A DNA stretch of 64,000 nucleotides from Monocercomonoides exilis (Eukaryota > Preaxostyla > Oxymonadida > Polymastigidae), in assembly GCA_001643675.2 (NCBI GenBank), contig LSRY02000052.1, positions 186,001 to 250,000 of the forward strand, read 5' to 3'. The notes under the pieces were generated by a model. The model worked only from the letters and a program-made list of their open reading frames with translations. It was not told the origin of the DNA and did no database searches. The position numbers and the translations under genes are program-made. Every line of letters begins with the position of its first letter. The first letter of the stretch is position 1. Shown one piece after another: positions 51,744 to 62,800 of this stretch.

Positions 51744-54036
51744 TTTAATTCATTTAAGATATATTGAAAAAAAAAATAAACAAATAATAAAATCTTTGTT
51801 GTCTGTATTCGTTCCATTCAGTTTGCTCCTATCTTTTTTCTTCCTCAAATGATCGATCAGAAGCACAACAAACCGAATGATGCCAGCAAGCAAGAACTGA
51901 ACTTCGCTTGTTCATAAAAAGGATAATTATGAGATTTATATCTGTTGCAGAATTGATTAAAATAGTGTAACTTTTGCAATAAACAAGAAAAACGAAAAAA
52001 AAAAACAAGATAGGAATAAGTTTCATGATAAGATTTTAGGTTACCATAAGATGTCATTATTTCCACAATTTATCCAAGATAGGAGCAAACAAAGCAGACT
52101 TAAGAGAATAATAAGTCGACTTTGCAGGGACTGAGAAAAAGATAATGATGAATATCCGGAGCTCATGATGAAGATTGACATTTTTGTTAAGCAGTTCCAA
52201 TGAATCATATTGAATTGGATTGCCTTTTGAAGTATGGTGCTTGCCATAGTGAAAATTGCTTGCATCAATGGGGAATATAACAAGGAACTGGAAGTGATAT
52301 CCGATATTGCAACAAAGCCGCAGATGGCAATATTGAGAATTCACAGGATTGAAGAGAATTCTGAATGCTGGTGTAATATGAAGCATGATCGGAGGATCTG
52401 GGATGAGAGGAGTTTTCAAGAGAAGCTGCAGGTGCACTTTTGTTCACCAAGTTCGTGTTAACAACAAAGTCACTTTTTCAGCCAGGTTTCTTTTTCTGAA
52501 ACATTCAGATAAAAGTGTCTCAAACAGGATAAAATATTCTCTTTTTTTTGCAGTGGAATTCTGAAGCCCGTTTTCTTCTCCAACTGAGAAGCGTGACAAA
52601 AACGAAGGCAGCCAACAAGTTTTAATGCGAGGTGCTCGTTTCGAGAGATCAACGATTGCAAGAAAATGCATTCAGCGAAATATGAAGTGCTCTTCTTCAG
52701 TTGTTGAATTGGGATGCACCCGCATGTTCTGTATATTCTTTAATAGCCCAAAAGTTGAAAAAGAAAGTCACGCAGCTGTATTGTGGATGAAAGAACAGAA
52801 GACAATACGAATAAAACATTTGTTTTTCCGAATGTGTTTAAAAGAACTTTTAAAACCTTCTGAAGCGATAAATCAGCAGCTTCCTGGTTGGTTGTGACAG
52901 TTGAGGAGATTCCGTTTATAAAATAGTAAAAATTGAGTTTGTCAAATTGAAAAGGCTTCTCATTCTGTCTTGATCATTCTTTTCAAATGGAAGAATGTTC
53001 TTGACCTTTCCCCGCAGAGCAGCGTGTCGCTTGTGCTGTCTTTGTTGCTTCTGTCTCTTCTTCTTAGTCTGCTGCGACACTTCCTTCTCTCAACATTTTT
53101 ATTTTTTTCATTAGCTTAAATCTTTATCTCATTCTGATTTGCTGTTCTCTTTCCCTCTCCTGACATCCACCTTCGTCTCCAGGTGCTTTTCATAGTCAAA
53201 AAAGCTCTTCTTCAACAAGAAGAAGTCAGAGAAGTTCATGAACTTATGCCTGTTTGGCAATGTGTTTTTATTGATTTCAATAATAACCCTCAGTGAAATT
53301 GCCTCCTCACTCGATTCTTTGACCGTTCTGCCTCTTTGGCCTGTTGAGAGTATGATGAACACAAACTCTTTCTATGTGAATTAATTTGTCTTCACTTCAC
53401 AATGCTTTCAAAAGATCTCGTGTTCAAGAAAAGCATTTTTCATTCAGGGTGTGGAAGAAATGGACTCTGCGCCAATGCTTATCTACAAGTTTCTTTCTGT
53501 TGGAAGAAAATCGATTTGAGATTATAAATAATTTGAAAAAGGAAAAGGATGAGATGATCAGAAATTAAAAAAAAGGAAACAATGGAAAAGAAAAGAAAGA
53601 TTATTAATCAGAAAGAAGAAAGGCATTCAATTACTAACAAGTTTGTTTAATGATAATTTATCTCTTCATTCAATAATTCTTTTCAGATCTTCATCATTGT
53701 CATCATATTCTTCTTTATCTTTTTATGTTTTCTTGAAATCCTTTTCGATTCTGTTCATCTAGTGGATATTGCAACTTTGCTCGATTGTTGCTTGAATAAA
53801 AAAAATCCTCATTGTTCCAAAACGACTATCATATATAAAATTATCACAAATTATATAAAATCTTCATCAGCACGATTGACAATTCTACGAGACTTCTATT
53901 CATATTCGTCAAATAAAAAAATTAAATCAATGATACTTTTTATTCCTTTCATGAACCTTTTTCTGTTATTTCCATATATATCACGTTTGCTCACAAAGTA
54001 ATTCAATAAATTAATATTTAGGAATGTTTTCAAAAA

Positions 54037-54295
54037 ATGGGTAATTATTTTCGAAATCATATTATTTCGTTGAAAAATTTCGGTAAAAAAATTTATTTTT
54101 TAAATAAATATCAATAAACAAGAAAAGAAATTCTGTTACAAAAATCATCTCTATCTTTCTTTCATATCAAACAATGTCTTTTGATTCAATTGGATGAACA
54201 AAACATTTCAACAAAAATTTTTGTTTCGAATTCATAAAGTTTTCATAATTATGCACACACCGAAAAAAGTTATGATTTCAAAAATTATCACCCAA
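54037..54295. mobile_element. MITE of the GGTGATAATTTTTGAAATCA family
   Basis: Left end ATGGGTAATTATTTTCGAAA then TCATATTATTTC, with TTTCGGT nearby. Right end CACACCGAAAAAAGTTATGA then TTTCAAAAATTATCACCCA. The interior is a reverse-oriented homologue of the copy at 5090-5346. Confidence 0.75.
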
Positions 54296-54623
54296 ATACT
54301 CTTGGATAATGCGTTTTTTTCTTAAATATATGAAAACTGAATTTGTGTTGAACAAAATGTGGGTTTGGGTGAACTATTTAAAAATGCATCACAGATTTAT
54401 TATTTTATGATATTTTTATTCTTTCTTTTTTTCTATTAAATAATGTTTCACTTTGTCAGATCGTGATTAATAACAATTGCTGAAATGGAAACAAAAAGTC
54501 AAAAGAAATAGACGTATTCGACAGATTGATCTGTACGCCCGACTGATCTTTCGACCGAATGATCTTTGTCGTTCGACTGATCTCGACAAAGATATGTCGA
54601 TAACTTATGGAAATTATTAAATA

Positions 54624-54880
54624 CGGGTGATTATTTTGGAAATCATACCTTTTTTCGGTGTTTTTATTTAAATGAAAATTCATTGTCATTTGCAAAATAA
54701 TTTTCATTCAAATTTAAAATATTTATTTATCGTTTCAAAAGCTGAAGGTTAACTTGAAAAAATAGAAAAGGCATCACAAAATAGCTCTTTCATTACAGGG
54801 TTCATTTGAAAATATTCATAACAAAAATTGAAACAGAAAATTTTGTTAGAAAATATAGGTTCACAAAAATAATCACCCAT
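54624..54880. mobile_element. MITE of the GGTGATAATTTTTGAAATCA family
   Basis: Left end CGGGTGATTATTTTGGAAAT then CATACCTTTTTTCGGTG. Right end GAAAATATAGGTTCACAAAA then ATAATCACCCAT. It lies 330 bp right of the previous copy in an insertion-rich stretch. Confidence 0.65.
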
Positions 54881-54948
54881 GTCTATAAAGAAATTATTTG
54901 TTTGTTCGAATCGAGTCAAATTTTTATTTATAATTTATGAAAAATATA

Positions 54949-55352
54949 GTATGTGTTAATAATGGTGGACACTTTCAATAACTGTGGACAGTTGCATTAT
55001 CTCAACAACCGTTGACAGTTAAATTTTGGCAATAAACCCAAATATTCTCTCATTGAATACAAACTTTTCATTCATTCAAAAATGAAACAACTTGTTTCAA
55101 AGAACGAAGAAAAAATCTATTACTATTTTTGGAGAAACTCAAAGAAATATGATTCGTCTTATATCTCCAAAAATAGAAATAGATTTTTTCTTCGTTCTTT
55201 GAAATAAGTTGTTTCATTTTTGAATGAATGAAAAGTTTGTATTCAATGAAAAAATAGTTGAGCTTATTATCCGAATACAATTTTCAATGGTTGTTGAGAT
55301 AATGCAACTGTCCACAGTTATTGAAAGTGTCCTCTTTTATTCACACTAACTA
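54949..55352. mobile_element. Long-inverted-repeat MITE with GTGGACA iterons
   Basis: About 404 bp, almost entirely two inverted arms. Left outer part TAGTATGTGTTAATAATGGT, right outer part TAGTTAGTGTGAATAAAAGA; both continue GGACACTTTCAATAACTGTG then GACAGTTGCATTATCTCAAC. Inner parts (CATTCATTCAAAAATGAAAC, GAACGAAGAAAAAATCTATT) are also mirrored. TA flanks both ends. Arms differ at a modest number of sites, so it is older than the 35386-36450 palindrome. No coding capacity. Confidence 0.75.
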
Positions 55353-55638
55353 TATAATTCAATACAATCAAAAAAGCAATTTTTGAATTTGAGTGTTTTT
55401 TCGATATCAAAAAATAAAATACAAACTGACTGTAATAGAACTTATTCGAATTTATTTTGTTATATCGCATTAACTTTTTCTTTTTGGTATGAGTTTGATA
55501 TCATTCCAAAAAGATCGACTAAGTTCCAATGTGATTTAGTCACAACCATTGTTTTTTATCATGGGTCCATTTTGATCACAAAAATATTTACACATAAAGG
55601 GTGTGTTTGTTGTTATCATTTTTTGACTGTTTCGATCA

Positions 55639-57144
55639 ATGTCTGAATCTTCACTTTTGAGTGTTTTGGAGAGAGTTGAAGAAAGAAATAAAATGCCTGC
55701 TTCTCCTGCTATCAAAGAAACAAAAAAAACCACTTCAATCATCGAGAGAGCTTTGAATATTTTGGACAACACACCAACTGCTTTTTTTCGCTTTACGGGC
55801 TTCGCCCGATTTGAGTTCGATTTATTACTTCAACTTCTACAAAAAGAAATATCTCCTCATCGAGGAAAAGAAAAGGCAATCAACAATTTTTCTGATCAAC
55901 TTTTTCTATTACTCACTTTTCTTCATCATGGATCCACTACACTAACATTTATGCTTTCTTCTTCTTTTTATGACACTCAAAATGCAACAATTCGACTTCT
56001 TCACAGAATTGCTGCAGACATCAGAGTGCCTTTGACTGATTTATTTCTCACTTTTCGCCCAGATCGTCTTGAAGGAATGAAGGAGGTGGGTCTTGTTTTG
56101 GATTGCACAGTAATTCCAACAAATCGACCAGGTGGGAGGTTGGAATATGGAAAGAAATTTTATAGTGGAAAGCATCATATTTACTGTGTGAAGGTGGAAG
56201 TTGGTGTTAATCCTCGAATTGGTACTGCTTGTACAATTAGTCACGTTCAAACTGGGTCAACACATGATTTTGTTCTTTTCAAAGATCATTTACCTCAATT
56301 TGAGAGTCAATTGGGAGGAGCAAAGATACTTGCTGACTCAGCATACATTGGAGCAAGGCCAGAATTGGGTGCAATTATCTCAAAACCTGTCGGAACACCC
56401 GAATTGGCATCCAAAAGAGTAATTGTCGAGCGATTTTTTGGGAGGTTGAAGACTCTTTTTGCCGTTTTCAGGCGTCCATGGCCATTTGAAGTGGAAAGAG
56501 TGGCGGAGTATTTAACAATTGCATGCTGTTTGACGAATTTTCACATCCTGAAAAACCCACTGACTGCAGTCAACTCAGATGCTAATTCTCGATTCATTGG
56601 ATATCTGATGCAGTCGCATGAGAAGAAAGTGGAAGCAAAGCGAATCGCTAATGAACGCTATCGAGTCAATATGAAGAAAAGATTGAATCCTGAAGCTCCT
56701 ACACCATCATCAATCACAACTCTATTTTATTCAGAAGATAGTTAGACTTTTTTATTTTTACCCATATTAATGTTTATTATGTTTATTTTGCTTATTTTAA
56801 TATTCACATTACCATAACTATGTTTTTCAGGCAATTCTGAAGCCCAAGAGCAGCGAACTGGGGAAGATCAAAGAGAAAAAGAAAGAAAAGATGAAAAAGA
56901 GAAGAAAGAAAAGAAAACTGTCGAAGAAAAGGAAAGGAGAGATGAAATAATAATCAACGAAAGAGATGAAGATGTTGAAATAGAAAGAAATAGTGACGAA
57001 TTATCAAGTTGGTTTTTGCCAAATCAGTGGAGGTCTCTTCGCTTTCAGCAACCCTCATCATCGTCTTCCTTTCCTTCTGCTTCTTCCTCTAGTTCTTCAA
57101 TAAAAGAAAAAAGAGTCAGCGAAACTCCTTTGCAGAGCTTATAA
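55639..57144 (+). CDS. DDE_Tnp_4-type (Harbinger/IS5-like) transposase with charged C-terminal extension
   Basis: Exon 1 (55639-56740) and exon 2 (56831-57144) join in frame across a 90-nt GTTAG...TTCAG intron to 471 residues. The catalytic acids are visible in GLVLDCTVIPTN, KILADSAYIGARPE and RVIVERFFGRLKTLF. Additional family features are GKHHIYCVKVEV and SHVQTGSTHDFVLF. Exon 2 adds about 100 residues of Lys/Glu-rich and then Ser-rich sequence (SWFLPNQWRSLRFQ), unusual for a plain transposase. I found no matching inverted ends around the gene, so it may be a transposon with eroded ends or a host-captured gene. The frame is intact. Confidence 0.85.
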
Positions 57145-57786
57145 AACACAAAACACTGAGTTTCTTTGCTATTTTATATTTTTCAATTCACCTTTGTTAC
57201 CTTTTTATCTAAATACAATATGATTTTATTGTTGATAAGTTTTTTTGTTTAATTTCACATAAAACATATATAAGAATACAATAAATTTTCATCGAATAAC
57301 TTTATTTCATTGTTAATACTCAAAACAAAAAATAAAAATGTGAAATGTCTGAATTTATTAAAAAAATATTATTAAAACATTAAGAACTTTCATATTTATA
57401 CTAAACATATAAAAAATTTAGTTAAAAATGGTTATAAGTTATTAATACTCGTTAAAATTGCATAAAAACATGATACAAATGCACTGTTCAAAAAATAAAC
57501 ATAACACCAAAAACCGATCATAAAAAGTTTTAATTACATATAATAAACATACAAACCAAATGTTAAAACCTAACTCAAAATAATGGTGAAGTAATTTAAT
57601 AAACAAAAAAAGTTAAGATCACAAGTCACAAACCAAAAAAAATTTGAAAATCCTCGAGTTGCCTGGAAAAAGATTGAGAAAATACCGAATTGAGCTAGAA
57701 ACATTCAAAAAGTCAGACTTAATTCGAATTTCTTCAATCAATTCGGTGCGGCAGGGAAAATTCGAACGAGTTCTACTAAAAAGATA
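57145..57786. other. AT-rich spacer between transposase genes
   Basis: About 640 bp, mostly AT-rich, becoming less so from about 57650 (TCCTCGAGTTGCCTGG, GGTGCGGCAGGG). No gene or inverted end matching the upstream transposase was found. Confidence 0.5.
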
Positions 57787-59442
57787 GTCGGGGAGTTAAC
57801 CCGCTCGGGGGAGTTAACCCGCTCAGATGATCAAAAATCAACCCATTCTTTGTTTGGAAAAAAATGTCAAAGATTGAGCTAGAGATCCACAGAATTGCAG
57901 CATCCAGCGAAGCAAGGCAACTGGAAACTCCTCACGAGAAAGGTCTTCACTTGCATCTTGTTTGCGGATACAAAAAGGCGGAAATTGAACAGGCAAATAT
58001 TATTTCCAGACATTCTCTAAAAAGAGCAGAAAAAGCTCAGAAGGAGAATCGCGTTATTGGAAAACCCGGGAGACCTTTTCTTTTTTCGAAAACAGACGAA
58101 CAAAGGTTAATTGTCAGATTGGAAGTCGATGCAGATAAAGGAATATTCCATTCAATGAGAGATATAGCAGAAATGGTTTGTGAGCTTTCGAATTATTGTT
58201 TTTTTAATTTTTTGTAATTTATAGGCAAATGAAATTAGAAGAGAAAAAAGAACTGAAGAAGAAGAAGTCAAATCTGTAGACAAACACTGGCCAAAGAGAT
58301 TCATTGAAAGATATCCAAAACTTGCTCTGAAAAAAGCAACAAAGTTACCAATCGGCCGTGCTGCACATAATTCCAAGCAAACCATTGGTCCCTTTTTTGA
58401 CAAGGTCACTAAGTTCTTTGCTGATGTGAAAATTGTACCACAATTGCTGTTCAATTTGGATGAAACATCAACTGTTTTTTCAAAATCTTCTGAAGATGTT
58501 GTGGTTCCGTCTTCTTCTTCAGTTCAGCCAATCATTCCAGAGCCTTCGCTGCCAAATTCAACGTGCATAGTTTTTCTCACAAGCGCTGATGGAGTGAGAT
58601 ATTTAACTCCAATTCTAATTCCATATTCAACAATTCCAAAAGAGTATATTGAAGCTACAACAGAAAATGAAGTGTTCATACCATGTTCAACTGGACACAT
58701 GACAACTGCATGCTTTCTGGATGTATTTCAAAAAGCAATCCTTCCGAGCATAAACAAAAAGCGAATTGCCATTGGACTTCAACATAATCACGCGGCTTTG
58801 GTAATGGATGGAGGAACAGGGCATTTTTCTACAGAGATCGTTAAATTATGCAAAGATAATTTAATTGATCTTATCCAACTCCCCTCGCACACCTCTCACT
58901 TGCTGCAACCCAACGATCAGTACATTTTTGCCAACATGAAAAAATGTTTCAAAAAGTCAACTGAATGTGGGAAAACAAACACGGCTAGCGAAAGAAGAAA
59001 AGAATTTATTTCCGTTTTGAAGGAAGCAATTGCAATGGCTTCGTTTCCATCTACAATAAAAGCCAGCTGGAGAGTGACAGGCTTTCATCCATTGAATCCA
59101 GATGCTGTTCTTGCTCAACTGCCAGAGAAGCCTCCAGAATGGGCAGAAATTGCCACATCATCAAACAGGGCACCGGAAGGAGCAATATCTGGGAAAATTT
59201 GGCTCAGTTCTGATGATTTGTCCGATATAGGAATATAATTGAGTTTTTCAATTTTTTTATGCTCTTTTTATAATTTTTCATCCTTTTTTAAATTATTTCC
59301 AATAATACTCTGCTGTAATGTTACAGCCAACGATTTTTGTTTGTTTTTGAAGAGAAAAATAAAAACTGTGGAAAGAAAAATGTTCTAACTTCTTTTGATC
59401 ATCTGAGCGGGTTAACTCCCCCGAGCGGGTTAACTCCCCGAC
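57787..59442 (+). mobile_element. Complete pogo-like DNA transposon (element 2)
   Basis: 1656 bp. The terminal inverted repeats read GTCGGGGAGTTAACCCGCTC then GGGGGAGTTAACCCGCTCAG and ATGATCAAAA, and are exactly mirrored at the right end; each contains GGGGAGTTAACCCGCTC twice. Both flanks are TA (57785-57786, 59443-59444). It holds a single two-exon transposase. Perfect ends and an open frame indicate a young, possibly active copy. The right end lies 5 bp from a tRNA-like gene. Confidence 0.93.
57864..59238 (+). CDS. Pogo-like DD35D transposase (element 2)
   Basis: Exons 57864-58175 and 58225-59238 around a 49-nt intron (GTTTG...TATAG) encode 441 residues. The N-terminal helix-turn-helix part includes CGYKKAEIEQANIISRHSLK and GKPGRPFLFS. 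Exon 2 begins with a CENP-B/Tc5-like segment (WPKRFIERYPKLALKKATK). The catalytic acids lie in FNLDETST, VMDGGTGHFS and LLQPNDQYIFANMKKCFKK, with 35 residues between the last two. ASWRVTGFHPLNPDAV closes the core. It is clearly a different subfamily from the element-1 transposase, but the intron sits at the equivalent place and has the same length. Confidence 0.92.
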
Positions 59443-59623
59443 TAGATGTCTCAATGGTGTAACGGCAAACACATTACCACTAATCATTGATTAAATTAGG
59501 TAAGATTCAGGTTCAACTCCTGATTGGGACATTCTTTTGAAGAAAATTTCAAAATAATTGTTTTTGAAAACTGTTGGTAATTTTTCAAAATAATTAAAAA
59601 TTTATTTAAAAATTAAAAAATAT

Positions 59624-59660
<37 letters not shown>

Positions 59661-59814
59661 AAAGTTATGAAATTCGAAAAAAAAAAAATTCGATGCACAT
59701 TTTCTTATTTGAAAATTACCTGCTTTTGTGATTGATAATCCTCAATTTCTACATTTCCTCTTTATTTGCTTTCCGTTCGTTTGAAAGAACCGTCATTGCA
59801 TGATTTGTTCCCTA
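59239..59814. other. Spacer holding the right transposon end, tRNA-like gene and poly-A tract
   Basis: Contains the right inverted repeat of pogo element 2 and the tRNA-like gene (both listed), then a pure A run at 59627-59658 in AT-rich sequence. The right part is the 3' flank of the large minus-strand gene. Confidence 0.6.
59448..59531 (+). tRNA. tRNA-like gene with a 20-nt anticodon loop (probable intron; isotype unresolved)
   Basis: 84 nt. Acceptor GTCTCAA/TTGGGAC, D stem GTGT/ACAC with a GG-containing loop, anticodon stem TTACC/GGTAA and T arm TCAGG-TTCAACT-CCTGA are all fully paired. A box TGGTGTAACGG and B box GGTTCAACTCC are perfect, and TTTT follows at 59534-59537. The anticodon loop is 20 nt instead of 7, consistent with a 13-nt intron; TAATC-ATT-GATTA could be an intron hairpin. 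No simple removal gives a T at position 33, so I cannot name the anticodon. It could be a real intron-containing tRNA or a decayed copy. Confidence 0.65.
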
Positions 59815-62800
59815 TCATTCATCAAAATTCGGAACATCATCAGACAAAGTGTTAACTTGAGTGTTTGCAATAATATTGAGTTCATCCGTTTTCACAATTT
59901 CGTTGTTCTCGTGGTCAAGTCCATTTGAAAAGTCACTCTCTTCTTTTCCATTCCCTTCAACCTGAAAATTAACCGCGTCCACAAATCGATCACCTGATCC
60001 TGCCTCTGCAATTCCTCCATCTGAACCAAGGTTCTCCTGCTCCTCGACTTCAACTTCAGCTTCAGCTGCAGCTTCGGCTTCCAAATCTGCTTCAGGTTCC
60101 ATTCCTGCTTCTGCATCTGGCTCTGCTTCAATCTCTACCTCTGCCTCTACCTCTGCATCTTCATCAGGATCCACAGTCCCCTCTCCTTCGATTTCTGCCT
60201 CGTCCACATCTTCTCCATCATTCTCTTCTATGTGCTCATTCACATTACCATCTTCTATCTCATTTTCATCTTCAGGCATTTCATCAATGCTTTGCTGAGA
60301 TTCTGCTATCACAATCTCTTCAGGCTCCTCATCATCCAAGCTGCCCTCCATCTCATCTCCATTCCTTCCATCAGCTTCTTCATCAACCTGCCCTTCAAAA
60401 ACAACATTGCCTTCCTCTGCCTCACCAACAGCCACTTCCATCTCTTGTTCTCCTGCTTCATTTTCCATTCCACCAGCCATTCCTTCTCTATCTTCACCAC
60501 TCTCATTCACTTCCTCAGTCTTAACTTCTTCTTCTTCTTCTCCTTCTCCTTCTCCTTCTTCTCCTTCTCCTTCTCCCTCAACCTCTGCCTCACCCTCAGC
60601 CTCAGCATCTGCTTTAGACCCGTCTTCAACTTCTGCTTCCATAACAGCTCCTTCTTCCACCGGCTCCTCAGAACCTTCAACAGCAGCATCATCTCCATCT
60701 CCATTCATCTCCTCTTCTTCCATCCTTCCTTGTGCATCTTCCTCCATCTCTTCTTCATCTTGCCTCATATTCTCCTCCTCTTCTGGTGGAATCTCTTCCT
60801 CAAATGGCTCAATATCTTCTTGTGCTTCTTCAATCATTTCCTGTTTTTCTGCACTTTCACTCGCTTCTTCTCCATTCTCCTCTGCTTCTTCCTTCGCATC
60901 CGCATCGTTCTCAAACATTTCTCGTGTCTCATTGAAAGATTGCTCTTCCTGAGTGACATTCGCATCTTGTGCAACATTCTCTATTGGAGCAGTCATTTCA
61001 AAACTTGGCTCTTCTGCTATGCTGATTGATATGCCCTTTGGAACTGGAATCTCCAACGACACATCGCCTTCTGCAAAATGAGTAAGCCTCCGATGCACAT
61101 CTCGTTCTATTTTCTCTTCTTTGTACTCGGAAAACAGCTCCTCGTTTGCTTCTGCTTCTACTTCTGCTTCTGCTTCCATTTCAACTTCAGCTTCTGCTTC
61201 AGCTTCTGTTTCTCCTTCGCTTTGTGCTCTTTCCTCGTCCTCTCTCTCTTTCTCCTCTCCTTCCATCATCATTTCATTGTCTTTCACTTCCTCTTCCTTC
61301 TCTTCTGTGATTGGATGGAATGGCGAAGTGATGTTTGCTGGCTGTGTCCCCTCAAAGAAAGGAATCAGCGAAGCAGCTGGCTGCGCTGCTGATCGCTTGG
61401 TGAATGGGAAAGAGATGGAAAGAGAAGAAGGAGAAGAAGCAGCAGAAGCAGTAGAAACAGCAGATAAAGAAGCCTGCTGGATGGATGAAGAAGGTGGAGT
61501 GGGGGGCATCTGGAGGAAGGAGACAGGGAAAGAAGGAGGAGGAGGGGGAAGAGAAAACGGATTGGTTGAGCGTAAGGGAGGCTGTTGTGGAACAGGAAGA
61601 GAGGAAGCTGGGTTGGTTGAAGTGGATGAGGAAGAGGAAGAGGAAGAAGAAGAAGCAGTAGAAGAAGAAGGGGTGCTTGGTAGAGTCTGAGGAAGATGTG
61701 TGGATGGATGCAGCTGAGAGAGAGGGAGAGAGGGAAGCTGAGGAGGAGGCGGAGGCAGCAAAGAGCACGAAGCTCCTGACTGTGTTGGTGAATGAGTTGA
61801 AGAAGACAAAGAAGAAGGCAGCTGATGTTGTGAGTGTGGTGTGATTGGGACGGCTGCTGGCCGAACAGAAGGGGCAGGAGGCGAAGAAGAAGGAGAAGAA
61901 GAAGAAGGAGAAGGGGTGAAATGAAGAACTTGCTGCTTGAGATGCTGCTGCTGAGAAGAAGAAGAAGAAGATGAAGAAGCAGAGAGAGACAGAGAAGGAC
62001 TCTGTTTGGATGTCTGCTCATCGCTGTGAAATGAAGGGGATGGCACATGAACTGAAGGGGACTTGATTTGAAGTGGATATTGCGGAGAAGAAGAAGAAAC
62101 AGAGGAAGAAGAAGAAACAGAAGGAGGAGGAGCAGAAGCAGAAGCAGCGGCGGCGGCAGCAGCAGCTTGTGCAAAGCGAATCTTCTGCTCTTCGATCTGC
62201 TTGTGGAGCAGCACATTCGCCGCCCTCACTTCGCTCAGTGCCTTTTCTGCTTCTTTGATTTGAGCAGTCAGTTTTGCTGTTGTCTGCTTCTCAATCTTCT
62301 TCTCCTCCCGTGCTGCTGTCAGCTGCATCGCTAGCATCACCACACGCGACTCCGCATCAAACAGACACAGCGACGCCTGCGACAGCCTCTGCTCTTCTCC
62401 CCTCTGCATCACGCTCAGCTGCTCCTTCAACCTTTCTGCCTCTTGAGACAGAAGAGCATTCGCCTGCACTGCTTTTGCGTGCTCGTCCTCCCACTTCTCT
62501 CTTTCCTGCGCCCGCTGCGCCACCAGCTGCGCAAACCGCTTCTGCTCTTCGCCCAACTTCGCCTCGCGCAGACGCGATGCTTCGACCAGGCGCCTGTTCT
62601 CGTTCTGCTTCGCCCGCATGAACTGCATCGCTTTCCCCATCGCCTCCTTCATCGCACGTGCGGCGGCGTCTTTCTTCTCTGACAATACTTTCTCCTTCGC
62701 CAGCCGCGCTTCTGTCTCTGCTGCCTGCGCCATTCGCTTGTTGTGGTTCATCTCCACCACCCGCAGCTGCTCCAGGAACTCCTTCTGTGTCTGTGCACTG

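Larger units (their letters stand above)
48235..55638. other. Accessory region: gene relics and MITEs
   Basis: About 7.4 kb without an intact gene. It contains a decayed helical-repeat gene (49590-50500) and several MITEs (51481-51743, 54037-54295, 54624-54880, 54949-55352). At about 51820-53570 there is a stretch with coding-like but broken frames on both strands, for example plus 52234-52461 (IEENSECWCNMKHDRRIWDE) and plus 52625-52897. These look like fossils of genes I cannot identify. Confidence 0.5.

Noticed and set aside
60232-61029. Phe/Ser-rich plus-strand frame
   Set aside because: It is antisense to the acidic tail (GAA/GAG repeats) of the large minus-strand protein; composition explains its openness.
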